Below, in pieces: positions 35,375-44,198 of a stretch of DNA of 64,000 nt. Within the stretch, counting starts at the first letter, position 1. Every line of letters begins with the position of its first letter. A program made the translations under genes and the position numbers. Location of the stretch: assembly GCA_937129145.1 (NCBI GenBank), contig CAKZMU010000030.1, positions 1 through 64,000 on the forward strand. The letters are read 5' to 3'. The DNA comes from an uncultured Lacinutrix sp. Lineage in GTDB: Bacteria; Bacteroidota; Bacteroidia; Flavobacteriales; Flavobacteriaceae. The notes under the pieces are model-generated. The model ran no database searches and was not told where the DNA came from. It saw nothing but the letters and a program-made list of their open reading frames with translations.

Positions 35375-37314
35375 TATTCTTCTATTTGAGTTTGTTCACT
35401 TTCTATTTTTTTTAGACGCTCATACTCTTTAACTGTCATTAATCCAGAATTAGCGTTTATTCTAAAAGGCTTGCCAGATGTAGGCTTTTCGTATTCATGC
35501 TCTAAAGTATAATCCATGACCCAATTTTCTAAATCGGTTCGCGAAATATCACCTTTAATGTATTTTTCTATCATTAAGCTAGCAATTCTTCCTGCAAAGC
35601 GAGCACCATAATACCCATTTTCCACTAGTATAGCTAATGCTATTTTAGGATTGTCTTTAGGTGCAAAAGCTACAAATATAGAATGGTCTGTAAGTTGTGT
35701 TTTTACGCCATCAATTACCGTAAAGTTTTCGGCAGTACCAGTTTTTCCACAAATTTCAATGCCTGGAACTTGTAAAAAATTTGCTGTCCCACCAGATTTG
35801 TCATAAACATCAAACAACCCTTGAATTACAGGTTCAAAATGTCGCTTATCAATGGTGGTTTCATGTTTTGTGGTGAATTTATCATCAATAGGTTGTCCTT
35901 CGATTGATTTTATAATATGAGGTGTATAATAATGACCTCTATTGGCGATAGTTGCCATCATATTGGCTAGTTGAATAGGCGTCACTAACACTTCTCCTTG
36001 TCCAATGGAATTGGAGATGTTGGTTGTTGCTCGCCACCTAAAATCGGGATACATTTTATCATAATAAGCACCATCTGGAATATTTCCTTTTTTTCCTATT
36101 GCTAAATCATAACCCAAATAATCTCCCAGTCCAAAACTTTTAATATGGCTACTCCAAACATCCATGGCATGTGATGCATCGTCATATTTATCAATGGTTT
36201 TTCTATAAACTGTCGCAAAATAGGAGTTACAAGATTCCGAAATTCCATTAAATAAATTCCGTGTTCCAGTTCCGCAATGACACCCCATAGGTCGTCTACC
36301 GCCATAATTATAAGCACCTGAACATCTCACCGAAAATTTTTCGTCAATAACACCTTCCTGTAAGGCAGTTAGAGCTACTAGCGCTTTAAATGGTGACCCT
36401 GGTTCGTGCATTCGTAATAAGCCTTTGTCAATTAACGGTAAGTGAATGGAGTCGTTACGTAGCTTTACATAATTGCCTGAACGCTCTCGTCCAACCATTA
36501 AATTTGGATTATAGGAAGGTGCCGATACCAAACTTAAAATCTCACCACTACTAGGTTCAATAGCTACAATACCACCAACTTTATTTTGCATGAGCATTTC
36601 GCCATAAGCCTGTAATTTAGCATCAATTGAGACTGTAATGTCCTTTCCTGGTGTTGGAATGGTGTCTTGTTTTCCACCATCAAAAGGCCCAATGTCTCTG
36701 TTAAATCTATTTTTTTGAATAAATTTCACGCCTTTGACACCTCTAAGTACATTTTCGTATGATTTTTCTATGCCTTGTTTTCCAATGAGGTCTCCCATTT
36801 GGTAAAAACCATCAGTATCAATTTCGCCTTGGTTGGCTTCGGCAATAAACCCTAATACATTAGCGCCTATGGTTGTTTGGTAATCTCTTAACGAACGTTT
36901 TTGAATATAAAACCCTTTGTATTTCCACATTTTTTCTTGAAGAACCGCATAATCGTTTTTGGATAATTGTGGTACAAAAGGCGATGGTAATCTAGGGGAA
37001 TAATTTGTTGCTCTACTAAATTTCTTTTTAAAATCGTCTTTGCTTATTTTTAATAACGAGCAAAACTCCAACGTATCCAATGGCTCAACTTCTCGAGGAA
37101 TAATCATCACATCATAAGATGGTTGATTGGCTACTAATAGTTCACCATTTCTGTCATAGACATAACCCCTTTTAGGATAGTAAAACACCTTTCTTATCGC
37201 ATTGTCTTCGTAAATATTATATGCTTTGCCAGTATATACCTGAAGATAGAAGAGTCTTGCAATGAAAGTGATGCCTACTAAAACAATTATTGAAAAGAGT
37301 AATAGTTTTCTCAT
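35374..37314 (-). CDS. mrdA: Penicillin-binding protein 2 (elongasome transpeptidase)
   Basis: Class B PBP that cross-links lateral-wall peptidoglycan with RodA. 646 residues: one N-terminal membrane anchor (about 4-22), a PBP dimerisation domain (about 45-220) and a transpeptidase domain. Its motifs are the SxxK in PGSPFKAL (Ser about 307), SxN in ESCNSYF (about 358) and KTGTAEN (about 529). The GIEKSYENVLRGVKG segment in the dimerisation domain is typical of PBP2. It overlaps both mreD (4 bp) and rodA (1 bp). Confidence 0.93.
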   Translation of the reverse strand: MRKLLLFSIIVLVGITFIARLFYLQVYTGKAYNIYEDNAIRKVFYYPKRGYVYDRNGELLVANQPSYDVMIIPREVEPLDTLEFCSLLKISKDDFKKKFSRATNYSPRLPSPFVPQLSKNDYAVLQEKMWKYKGFYIQKRSLRDYQTTIGANVLGFIAEANQGEIDTDGFYQMGDLIGKQGIEKSYENVLRGVKGVKFIQKNRFNRDIGPFDGGKQDTIPTPGKDITVSIDAKLQAYGEMLMQNKVGGIVAIEPSSGEILSLVSAPSYNPNLMVGRERSGNYVKLRNDSIHLPLIDKGLLRMHEPGSPFKALVALTALQEGVIDEKFSVRCSGAYNYGGRRPMGCHCGTGTRNLFNGISESCNSYFATVYRKTIDKYDDASHAMDVWSSHIKSFGLGDYLGYDLAIGKKGNIPDGAYYDKMYPDFRWRATTNISNSIGQGEVLVTPIQLANMMATIANRGHYYTPHIIKSIEGQPIDDKFTTKHETTIDKRHFEPVIQGLFDVYDKSGGTANFLQVPGIEICGKTGTAENFTVIDGVKTQLTDHSIFVAFAPKDNPKIALAILVENGYYGARFAGRIASLMIEKYIKGDISRTDLENWVMDYTLEHEYEKPTSGKPFRINANSGLMTVKEYERLKKIESEQTQIEE

Positions 37315-37817
37315 TTAGTTTTTCTACTGAATAAAACGGTTATTAAAATACAAAGTATTAAAGTAAATATACTAGAGAATAACGCCTTTTTTAAGATTAA
37401 AATTATTTTTGAGATGTTAAAAATTTCTAAGCTAAATAAAAGCAAATGATGTATAAGAATAATGATTAAAAAATAGGTTAATCGTTGCCCTACATCTGTA
37501 TTACTAAACTTTACCGTTTGATGCTCATAAATTGCCCCAAAAGAAAACTTTAAAACAACAGGGCGTATGTATGCTATTGTGACACTTGCCGCAGCATGAA
37601 TACCTCCAGAATCTGAAAACATATCGACCGTTAAACCCAATAAAAATGCTAGAAAAACAAATAATAAGCGATTGTTTTTAATAGGAAATAAAATGATGAA
37701 TAAGATATACACATACGGATTTATATATCCTAAAAAATTAATGTGATTAAGCACTAAAACCTGTACCAAAACCAATGCTATAAAGCGAGCGATATTTGTG
37801 GTTATGGCATTATTCAT
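37311..37817 (-). CDS. mreD: Rod shape-determining protein MreD
   Basis: 168-residue integral membrane protein with about five hydrophobic segments, as usual for MreD. The SDSGGIHAAA segment (about 69-78) lies in the conserved loop. It connects MreC and the PBP2/RodA synthase with MreB. Sequence alone would be weak, but its overlap with mreC (8 bp) and PBP2 (4 bp) makes the call secure. Confidence 0.9.
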   Translation of the reverse strand: MNNAITTNIARFIALVLVQVLVLNHINFLGYINPYVYILFIILFPIKNNRLLFVFLAFLLGLTVDMFSDSGGIHAAASVTIAYIRPVVLKFSFGAIYEHQTVKFSNTDVGQRLTYFLIIILIHHLLLFSLEIFNISKIILILKKALFSSIFTLILCILITVLFSRKTK

Positions 37818-38634
37818 CTAAGTTGTTCAAATTAGATATCTCGGTAGCATCAAGATTTTCAATGATATAGACATGGCCAATATTGGTCATATCGTTAAAT
37901 AATTCTACGTCAATTTCAAAGTAATTCTCGGTTTCATCGGTTTTAAAAGATGTTACAGTTCCAATAGGAATACCTTTAGGAAAAATAGTTGAAAGCCCTC
38001 CTGTAATAATCGTATCGCCAACAACAACAGGTGCTTGCTTTGGCAAATCGATAAGTTGTACAATGTATGGAGATTCACCGTTCCAAGTTAAAATGCCAAA
38101 ATGATTGGTCTTTTTTAACTGCGCATTAATACCAATATTTGAATTTAAGATAGACCTAACCCTTCCGTAATTTGGCGACACTTTATCTAATATTCCTACG
38201 ATTCCTTTGGATGTAATGACTCCAAACTCTTCTTTAATGCTATCTTTTTTGCCTTTGTTAATAGTTAAATAGTTGTTTGTTAGCGAATAACTGTTTTTTA
38301 CAACTTGTGCAGCTTTTAGAATGTAATTACCATCATACAAAGAGGAATCAATAAAGGTATCTACAACAGTTTCTGATGTTTTTGTATTGAATAAAATAGA
38401 TTTAAGCCTATTGTTTTCTTCTAGTAGTATTTGATTTTCTTTTTTTAATCCGAAGTAACCACCAATATTATTAGCCGATTCATACACACCACCAGTTAAA
38501 AAGTTAGCAGAATTAATAAACTTGCTTTTATGGTAAGAGTGCGACTGAAACGTAAAAATTAGAGATATACAAAACAGCAACGAAAACAAAAGAAAGGTTT
38601 TGTTTCTAATTAAAAAATTAATAATCTGTTGCAT
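37810..38634 (-). CDS. mreC: Rod shape-determining protein MreC
   Basis: 274 residues: an N-terminal membrane helix (about 11-28), a coiled-coil segment (about 55-80, LKKENQILLEENNRLKSIL) and a double beta-barrel periplasmic domain (about 115-262) with the family's GVITSKGIVGIL and VVVGDTIITGGLSTIFPKGIPIG patterns. Binds PBP2 and activates the elongasome. 10 bp downstream of mreB. Confidence 0.93.
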   Translation of the reverse strand: MQQIINFLIRNKTFLLFSLLFCISLIFTFQSHSYHKSKFINSANFLTGGVYESANNIGGYFGLKKENQILLEENNRLKSILFNTKTSETVVDTFIDSSLYDGNYILKAAQVVKNSYSLTNNYLTINKGKKDSIKEEFGVITSKGIVGILDKVSPNYGRVRSILNSNIGINAQLKKTNHFGILTWNGESPYIVQLIDLPKQAPVVVGDTIITGGLSTIFPKGIPIGTVTSFKTDETENYFEIDVELFNDMTNIGHVYIIENLDATEISNLNNLDE

Positions 38635-38644
38635 GAGTTATGCT

Positions 38645-39673
38645 CTATTTAATCAATACGCTTTTAAACTTAGGAAGGTTTTTTAGCACAATTCCAGTTC
38701 CTCTTACAACTGCTCTTAAAGGGTCTTCGGCAATATACACAGGTAAATCTGTTTTTTGAGATAAACGTTTGTCCAATCCTCTAAGCATTGAGCCTCCACC
38801 TGCAAGATAGATTCCTGTATTATAAATATCTGCTGCTAATTCAGGAGGTGTTTGCGATAACGTTTCCATAACCGAATCTTCAACACGTAAAATAGATTTA
38901 TCTAATGCCTTGGCTATTTCTCTATAAGAAATATTAACCTGTTTAGGTTTTCCAGTTAATAAATCACGTCCTTGAACGCTCATTTCTTCAGGTGGTAACT
39001 CTAAATCTTCGGTCGCAGCTCCAATTTGAATTTTAATTTTTTCAGCAGTTCTATCACCAACATACAAGTTGTGTTGTGTACGCATATAGTAGATAATATC
39101 ATTTGTAAAGACATCACCAGCAACTTTTACCGATTTGTCACATACAATGCCGCCAAGTGCGATAACTGCAATTTCAGTAGTACCACCACCTATATCAACA
39201 ATCATGTTTCCTTTAGGCTGCATAATATCGACACCAATACCAATAGCTGCTGCCATTGGTTCATGTATTAAATACACTTCCTTTCCATTAACTCGCTCAC
39301 ATGATTCTTTTACAGCTCGCATTTCAACTTCGGTAATTCCTGAAGGAATACAAACCACCATTCGTAAAGCAGGCGCAAATAGTTTTTTCTTTAACGCAGG
39401 AATGTTTTTAATGAACATACTTATCATTTGTTCACTAGCATCAAAATCGGCAATTACACCATCTTTAAGTGGTCTAATTGTTTTTATGTTTTCGTGCGTT
39501 TTTCCTTGCATTAAGTTGGCTTCTTTACCAACTGCTATTATTTTTCCTGAAATGCGGTCTCTGGCGACTATCGATGGACTATCTACAACTACTTTATCGT
39601 TGTGAATTATAAGTGTGTTTGCTGTTCCTAAATCTATGGCTATTTCTTCGGTTAAGAAATCAAAAAATCCCAT
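38645..39673 (-). CDS. mreB: Actin-like cell-shape protein MreB
   Basis: Cytoskeletal ATPase that directs lateral wall synthesis. 342 residues with the actin-fold motifs IAIDLGTANTLI (phosphate 1, about 11-22), MIVDIGGGTTEIAVIALGG (phosphate 2, about 157-175) and GIYLAGGGSMLRGLD (adenosine motif, about 286-300). First gene of the shape operon. The 124 bp to purH upstream contain only near-matches to a promoter, such as TACATTTA on the minus strand. An opposite-strand frame within it is a shadow. Confidence 0.96.
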   Translation of the reverse strand: MGFFDFLTEEIAIDLGTANTLIIHNDKVVVDSPSIVARDRISGKIIAVGKEANLMQGKTHENIKTIRPLKDGVIADFDASEQMISMFIKNIPALKKKLFAPALRMVVCIPSGITEVEMRAVKESCERVNGKEVYLIHEPMAAAIGIGVDIMQPKGNMIVDIGGGTTEIAVIALGGIVCDKSVKVAGDVFTNDIIYYMRTQHNLYVGDRTAEKIKIQIGAATEDLELPPEEMSVQGRDLLTGKPKQVNISYREIAKALDKSILRVEDSVMETLSQTPPELAADIYNTGIYLAGGGSMLRGLDKRLSQKTDLPVYIAEDPLRAVVRGTGIVLKNLPKFKSVLIK

Positions 39674-39797
39674 GTGCTACTGTAAATTATCTGAGGGTCG
39701 TTAATATTAAATTTTGCTTGATTGTAAATGTACTAAAAATATACGTTACAAATTGGCAAACAGACTTCTAAAAAACGACTTTATTTTTCACCCAATT

Positions 39798-41330
39798 TTA
39801 ATGTTTAAAATGTCTCGTTCCAGTCATGACCATTGCCAAATTATTGTCATTGCAATAATCAATACTTAATTGGTCTTTTATAGAGCCTCCAGGTTGAATA
39901 ACAGCTGTTATTCCTGCATTGTCTGCAATCTCTACACAATCAGGGAACGGAAAAAACGCATCACTCGCCATAACAGCACCTTTTAAATCGAAATTGAACG
40001 ATTGTGCTTTATGGATGGCTTGGTTTAAGGCATCTACACGACTAGTTTGTCCTGTGCCACTTGCACATAACTGTTTGTTTTTTGCAAGAACAATCGTGTT
40101 GGACTTGGTATGCTTACATAATTTTGAAGCAAATAGTAAGTCTTCTAATTCTGCTTCAGATGGTGCATTATTTGTTGCTGTGGTTAGCATATCACGAGAA
40201 TCTGTAATATTATCTCTAAACTGAACCAAAGCACCATTTAAGCAAGTTCTTACAGTAGTTTTTGGCAATTCTATATCTTTTTGAATTAACAGAATTCTAT
40301 TCTTTTTCCCTTTTAGAATGTCTAATGCTTCAGCAGAAAACGAAGGAGCAATCACGACTTCACAAAATAACTTATGAATCTTGTTAGCAGTAGCCACATC
40401 AATTTCAGAATTACTAATTAGTATGCCACCAAATGCAGACACAGGGTCACCAGCTAAAGCATCTACATACGCTTGATGAATGGTGACTCTTTGCGCTAAA
40501 CCACAAGCATTGTTGTGTTTTAAAATGGCAAATGTTGGTGCTTCTCCTTTAAATTCGTTCATTAAATTAACTGCTGCATCAACATCTAATAAGTTGTTGT
40601 AACTTAATTCTTTGCCGTGAAGTTTGTCGAACATCGCTTCAAAATCACCAAAGAAAAATCCTTTTTGATGCGGATTTTCACCATAACGCAACACCTTTCC
40701 TTTAGTCTCACTAAATTTTAATGATGCAATCTCATGGTTTTTGTTGAAGTAATTGAAAATTGACGTATCGTAATGCGATGACACATTAAATGATTTTGCA
40801 GCAAAATGTTTTCTATCGGCTTCAGTTGTTTCACCATTATTTTCAGAAATTAACTCTAAAAATTCTTGGTAATCATCAACCGAAGACACACAAATCACAT
40901 CTTTATAATTTTTTGCAGCCGCACGAATTAACGAAATACCACCAATATCAATTTTTTCAATAATATCTTGGTTACTGGCTCCTGAAGCTACCGTTTTTTC
41001 AAAAGGATATAAATCTACAATCACACAGTCAATTTGAGGAATTTCAAACTCTACCAATTCTGCAACATCTTGAGCGTTGTCTTGACGATTTAAAATACCA
41101 CCAAATATTTTTGGGTGTAAAGTTTTTACACGACCTCCCAAAATAGAAGGATAAGATGTAATATCTTCGGCAGGAACGACATCGATACCTAAATCGTTAA
41201 TGAATTTTTGGGTGCCACCAGTAGAATAAATGGTAACGCCTTGCTCGTCTAATTTTTTTACAATAGGTGCTAAACCGTCTTTACTAAAAACGGAAATAAG
41301 GGCAGATGTAATGGTTTTGTTGTTGCTCAT
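39798..41330 (-). CDS. purH: Bifunctional AICAR formyltransferase / IMP cyclohydrolase
   Basis: Last two steps of de novo IMP synthesis. 510 residues: an MGS-like IMP cyclohydrolase domain (1-190: ALISVFSKDGLAPIV, YSTGGTQKFI, GGRVKTLHPKIFGG) and an AICAR transformylase domain (about 200-510: LRYGENPHQKG, LKHNNACGLA with the catalytic Lys-His, GDPVSAFGG, MASDAFFPFPD, VIQPGGSIKD). Its leader holds two perfect hairpins. It shares direction with the mre operon, but the 124 bp spacing leaves co-transcription open. Confidence 0.95.
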   Translation of the reverse strand: MSNNKTITSALISVFSKDGLAPIVKKLDEQGVTIYSTGGTQKFINDLGIDVVPAEDITSYPSILGGRVKTLHPKIFGGILNRQDNAQDVAELVEFEIPQIDCVIVDLYPFEKTVASGASNQDIIEKIDIGGISLIRAAAKNYKDVICVSSVDDYQEFLELISENNGETTEADRKHFAAKSFNVSSHYDTSIFNYFNKNHEIASLKFSETKGKVLRYGENPHQKGFFFGDFEAMFDKLHGKELSYNNLLDVDAAVNLMNEFKGEAPTFAILKHNNACGLAQRVTIHQAYVDALAGDPVSAFGGILISNSEIDVATANKIHKLFCEVVIAPSFSAEALDILKGKKNRILLIQKDIELPKTTVRTCLNGALVQFRDNITDSRDMLTTATNNAPSEAELEDLLFASKLCKHTKSNTIVLAKNKQLCASGTGQTSRVDALNQAIHKAQSFNFDLKGAVMASDAFFPFPDCVEIADNAGITAVIQPGGSIKDQLSIDYCNDNNLAMVMTGTRHFKH

Positions 41331-41348
41331 TTTAGTGTGTTGTGTTTT

Positions 41349-41373
41349 TGATTCCCATTTTCATGGGAATGAC
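41349..41373 (-). repeat. Variant half copy of the dispersed hairpin repeat in the purH leader
   Basis: On the minus strand this reads GTCATTCCCAT, GAAA, ATGGGAATC: the same frame GTCATTCC...GGAATC as the copy at 28851, but with the inner stem changed on both sides (CAT/ATG instead of TGC/GCA). It lies about 20 nt upstream of the purH start codon. Confidence 0.7.
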
Positions 41374-41385
41374 AATTTTAAGGTT

Positions 41386-41406
41386 TTTCAATGCACAGCA
41401 TTGAAA
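41386..41406 (-). promoter_or_regulatory. Perfect hairpin in the purH leader
   Basis: TTTCAATGC (41386-41394), ACA loop, GCATTGAAA (41398-41406): 9 bp without mismatch. It lies between the predicted -7 box and the purH start and would be transcribed. It has no T-tract after it, so it is not an obvious terminator. Role unknown. Confidence 0.5.
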
Positions 41407-41422
41407 GGGTTGTTTACGAACG

Positions 41423-41430
41423 CAAAAGTA
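41423..41430 (-). promoter_or_regulatory. -7 box of purH
   Basis: On the minus strand TACTTTTG matches TAnnTTTG exactly and would give a 5' leader of roughly 85 nt. No standard -33 TTTG at the expected spacing was found. Confidence 0.45.
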
Positions 41431-41516
41431 GCAATTAAAAGCAAAAATGAATGCGAAGATGCTATTGAAAATGAGACGTTTTTTTAACTAAATGAGGAAG
41501 TTGTTAACATGAGATT

Positions 41517-42146
41517 TTATTTTTCCCAGTATTTATGAAAATAATCAAGATTATTAGGTTTGCTCATTTCATATTTCCAGTTTGAACTATCTAATATTAA
41601 AAAGTTGTAACCATAAAAAGTTTTCTCTTGGCCTTTAGAGAATAATGTTAATTTATACTGATATGAAGGAAAAAATGAAAAAGCTGAGTCAAAAGGTTTT
41701 GTAGAATACCCTCTTGTTTTGCTGTTATTCCAATCATTAACAAATATATTTATCTGTTCTGAAGTAAACCTTTTAGCTTGATTATTAGAGTTAGAAAATA
41801 TACTAATTGAGTCTATTGACTTTTGATTTAAAAAAATCTTATTCGGTTTTATTACTGAAATTTTATTTTTGCAAACATTAAAAGTTATGAATTGTTCATT
41901 ATCGGCTTGCCAATTAAATTTGCAACTATCTAATTTTGATGCGGCACTACCTTTAATCTCGTTATCAACATAAACAGAATATGAAATAGAATGTGATAAA
42001 ACTAAATCTGGACATTGCGATTTTACAATTTTGTATTTTTCAACATTCCATTCTTGAATTTTCTCACATTTTGACAAACCACCATTACAAGATGATGTAA
42101 TAATTAAGAGAGGGATAGTAAAATATTTTATTCTAAATAATTTCAT
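41517..42146 (-). CDS. Lipoprotein of unknown function
   Basis: 209 residues with a lipoprotein signal (RIKYFTIPLLIITSSC, Cys at about 20) and several Cys in the mature part (about 27, 44, 74 and 92). Predicted beta-rich. No recognisable family. It lies 8 bp after the fRMsr gene on the same strand and so may be co-transcribed with it. Confidence 0.65.
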   Translation of the reverse strand: MKLFRIKYFTIPLLIITSSCNGGLSKCEKIQEWNVEKYKIVKSQCPDLVLSHSISYSVYVDNEIKGSAASKLDSCKFNWQADNEQFITFNVCKNKISVIKPNKIFLNQKSIDSISIFSNSNNQAKRFTSEQINIFVNDWNNSKTRGYSTKPFDSAFSFFPSYQYKLTLFSKGQEKTFYGYNFLILDSSNWKYEMSKPNNLDYFHKYWEK

Positions 42147-42154
42147 TTAAATAA

Positions 42155-42613
42155 TTACAAAATCCCAGCAACCTCCTCACAAACAAACTCCAAAAAGCGT
42201 TCGTCAACTTCGGTAAAAGGGTCAGGTGTGTTAGAGTCAATATCTATTTGCCCAATATTTTCGCCATTCACAAAAATAGGCACCACGATTTCGGCTTTAA
42301 CGGTTATGCTACACGCTATATAATTATCTTGTGCAGCAACATCAGGAACTACGAAATTTTCGTTGCTTACTGCTACTTGTCCGCAAATACCTTTCCCAAA
42401 AGGAATAATAGTATGGTCTGTAGGTTCGCCAACATAAGGCCCAAGTTTTAATTCATTTTTGTTGCCATTTTTAAAATAAAAACCCACCCAATTGTAGTAA
42501 TCTACATGAGATTCAAGCAATTCGCATATTTGTAATAAACGATTTTCAATGGTTTCATTGGTGTTTGAAACAATTTCGGTTATTTTTGGTTCAAGAGTTT
42601 TCAGTTCCATCAA
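42155..42613 (-). CDS. GAF-domain protein, probable free methionine-(R)-sulfoxide reductase
   Basis: 152 residues forming a single GAF domain. The segment FGKGICGQVA (about 87-96) and NYIACSITVKAEIVVPIF (about 111-128) match the fRMsr family, in which the Cys of GKGxCG and of IAC take part in reducing free methionine-R-sulfoxide. Both Cys are here. The extra upstream Cys found in some family members is absent. Start ATG 42613. Divergent from xrtF. Confidence 0.8.
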   Translation of the reverse strand: MMELKTLEPKITEIVSNTNETIENRLLQICELLESHVDYYNWVGFYFKNGNKNELKLGPYVGEPTDHTIIPFGKGICGQVAVSNENFVVPDVAAQDNYIACSITVKAEIVVPIFVNGENIGQIDIDSNTPDPFTEVDERFLEFVCEEVAGIL

Positions 42614-42650
42614 ATAATTTTTTGTAAAAGTATTTAAAATTCAAATCAAT

Positions 42651-43202
42651 TTGCAAGCACTTTTAGTAAAATATAAGTCGGTTATAAAATTCATCCTAAC
42701 ATTTGTGTTGGTATATGGAGTTTTATCTTTTGGTTATAAGTTGTATTTAGATTATTCCGATGGCTCAACATATTACCCAGATTACGCCACAAACCTAACA
42801 GCAAAACAAAGTGAGTCGTTGCTAAATTCACTTGGTTATGATGCGCATATAGAACCACATCCTGATGAACCATCCATGAAATTAATTATCAACGATAAGT
42901 ATGTGGCAAGGATTATTGAGGGTTGTAATTCATTAAGTGTTATTATATTATTTATATCGTTTGTCATTGCCTTTGCAGGGCGACTAAAACCAACAATTAT
43001 TTATTTACTTGCTGGAAGTGTATTGATTTATGCGGTTAATTTGTTTCGCATCGTAGTGCTTTCCATTGGCTTATTTCATTACCCTTGGCGACGTGATATT
43101 TTGCATAATATAATCTTCCCATTAATTATTTACGGTATGGTATTTTTATTATGGATGGTTTGGGTAAATCGTTTTGCTGCGTTAAAAAAACAAGATGCAT
43201 AA
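42651..43202 (+). CDS. xrtF: Exosortase family protein XrtF
   Basis: Integral membrane transpeptidase-like protein of 183 residues with four to five membrane helices. The exosortase triad is visible: Cys in RIIEGCNSLSVI (about 89), Arg in NLFRIVVLS (about 126) and His in RRDILHNIIFP (about 148). The exosortase F family is specific to flavobacteria. The start is TTG: no ATG is in frame upstream, and the first residues (QALLVKYKSVIKF) look like the normal cytoplasmic N-terminus. It overlaps the partner gene by 8 bp. Confidence 0.86.
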   Translation: MQALLVKYKSVIKFILTFVLVYGVLSFGYKLYLDYSDGSTYYPDYATNLTAKQSESLLNSLGYDAHIEPHPDEPSMKLIINDKYVARIIEGCNSLSVIILFISFVIAFAGRLKPTIIYLLAGSVLIYAVNLFRIVVLSIGLFHYPWRRDILHNIIFPLIIYGMVFLLWMVWVNRFAALKKQDA

Positions 43203-43623
43203 GTGGGCTAAATACATACTGGTTTTTGTGTTAGTAGTGTTATTGGCATTGATACGGTATTTTGAAGACGTTTTATTTTACGACCCTTACTTACAATTTT
43301 TCGAGAATGATTACTTGTATATAGATTCTCCGCGTCGAGAAACCTTAAAACTTGTGCTTTTTACGACTTTAAGGTATGTGTTGAATTCTGTTATTTCGCT
43401 AGGTATTTTATATGTTGTTTTTAAAAGTAAAAGCATCATAAAATTCTCTGCAATTATTTACGGTGTGGCATATGTTATTTTGTTGATAGCGTTTCTATAT
43501 TTTGTAATCAACCCAAAACAAGAAGACTATTATTTGTTTTTTAATATTCGCAGGTTTTTAATTCAACCACTAATTGTGGTACTATTATTACCAGCGTTTT
43601 ACTACAATAAAGTAAAAAGTTAG
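43195..43623 (+). CDS. Exosortase F system-associated membrane protein
   Basis: 142 residues with about four hydrophobic helices. Directly downstream of, and overlapping, xrtF. The conserved features are an N-terminal helix followed by a RYFEDVLFYDPY patch (about 16-27) and a C-terminal RRFLIQPLIVVLLLPAF (about 121-137), the pattern of the exosortase F-associated family. Function unknown. Co-occurrence with xrtF implies a role in the same sorting process. Confidence 0.83.
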   Translation: MHKWAKYILVFVLVVLLALIRYFEDVLFYDPYLQFFENDYLYIDSPRRETLKLVLFTTLRYVLNSVISLGILYVVFKSKSIIKFSAIIYGVAYVILLIAFLYFVINPKQEDYYLFFNIRRFLIQPLIVVLLLPAFYYNKVKS

Positions 43624-43678
43624 TGTTAAGATTTTATAAAAATTATGGCTCTAAATTTAGATTTTATACCTTTGTGCT

Positions 43679-44089
43679 GTGATAAAGCAATTATTACATA
43701 AGGTTTTTTCAATAGGAATGGCACTTATCGTGTTATTTTCTACAGTCTCTTTTACCATAGAAAAGCATTTTTGTGGTGATACACTAGTGGATGTTGCTGT
43801 GTTTAGTGAACCGCAAGATTGTGGTGCTAAAATGAACAATACTAACACAACTGTAAAAAAGAAAAGTTGCTGTAAAGATGAGACAACAGTTTTAGAAGGA
43901 CAAAACGAATTACTTGTAAAAGCATTTGATGATTTAGAGTTTGAACAACACGTTTTTCTTGCTGCTTTTACATATACATATATCAATTTATTTGAAGGTT
44001 TGCCGCAACAGGTAATACCTCATAAAAATTATTCTCCACCAAACTTGGTCATAGACAGGCAAATTATGGACCAAGTATTTTTAATCTGA
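43679..44089 (+). CDS. HYC_CC_PP family small secreted protein
   Basis: 136 residues. Signal peptide or N-terminal helix, then KHFCGD (the H-aromatic-C motif, about 30-35), KKSCCKDE (about 61-68) and YSPPNLV near the end, which give the family its name. The spaced Cys and His residues suggest metal binding. Starts with GTG: the next Met is 13 residues in and would cut off the basic N-terminus. A TACCTTTG box at 43667-43674 lies so close that the transcript could be leaderless. First gene of the heavy-metal locus. Confidence 0.78.
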   Translation: MIKQLLHKVFSIGMALIVLFSTVSFTIEKHFCGDTLVDVAVFSEPQDCGAKMNNTNTTVKKKSCCKDETTVLEGQNELLVKAFDDLEFEQHVFLAAFTYTYINLFEGLPQQVIPHKNYSPPNLVIDRQIMDQVFLI

Positions 44090-44198
44090 TTATTTTTTAA
44101 ATAGTGTATTGCTGTAATTATTAGTTACGGTAATGCTTCGTGCATCGTATTTTCAATGCAAAAATCTCAAATCTTAACTATTAAAAAATAAATATACT

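Noticed and set aside
39135..39605. 156-codon frame opposite mreB
   Set aside because: Entirely antisense to a strongly conserved gene, with no recognisable motif.
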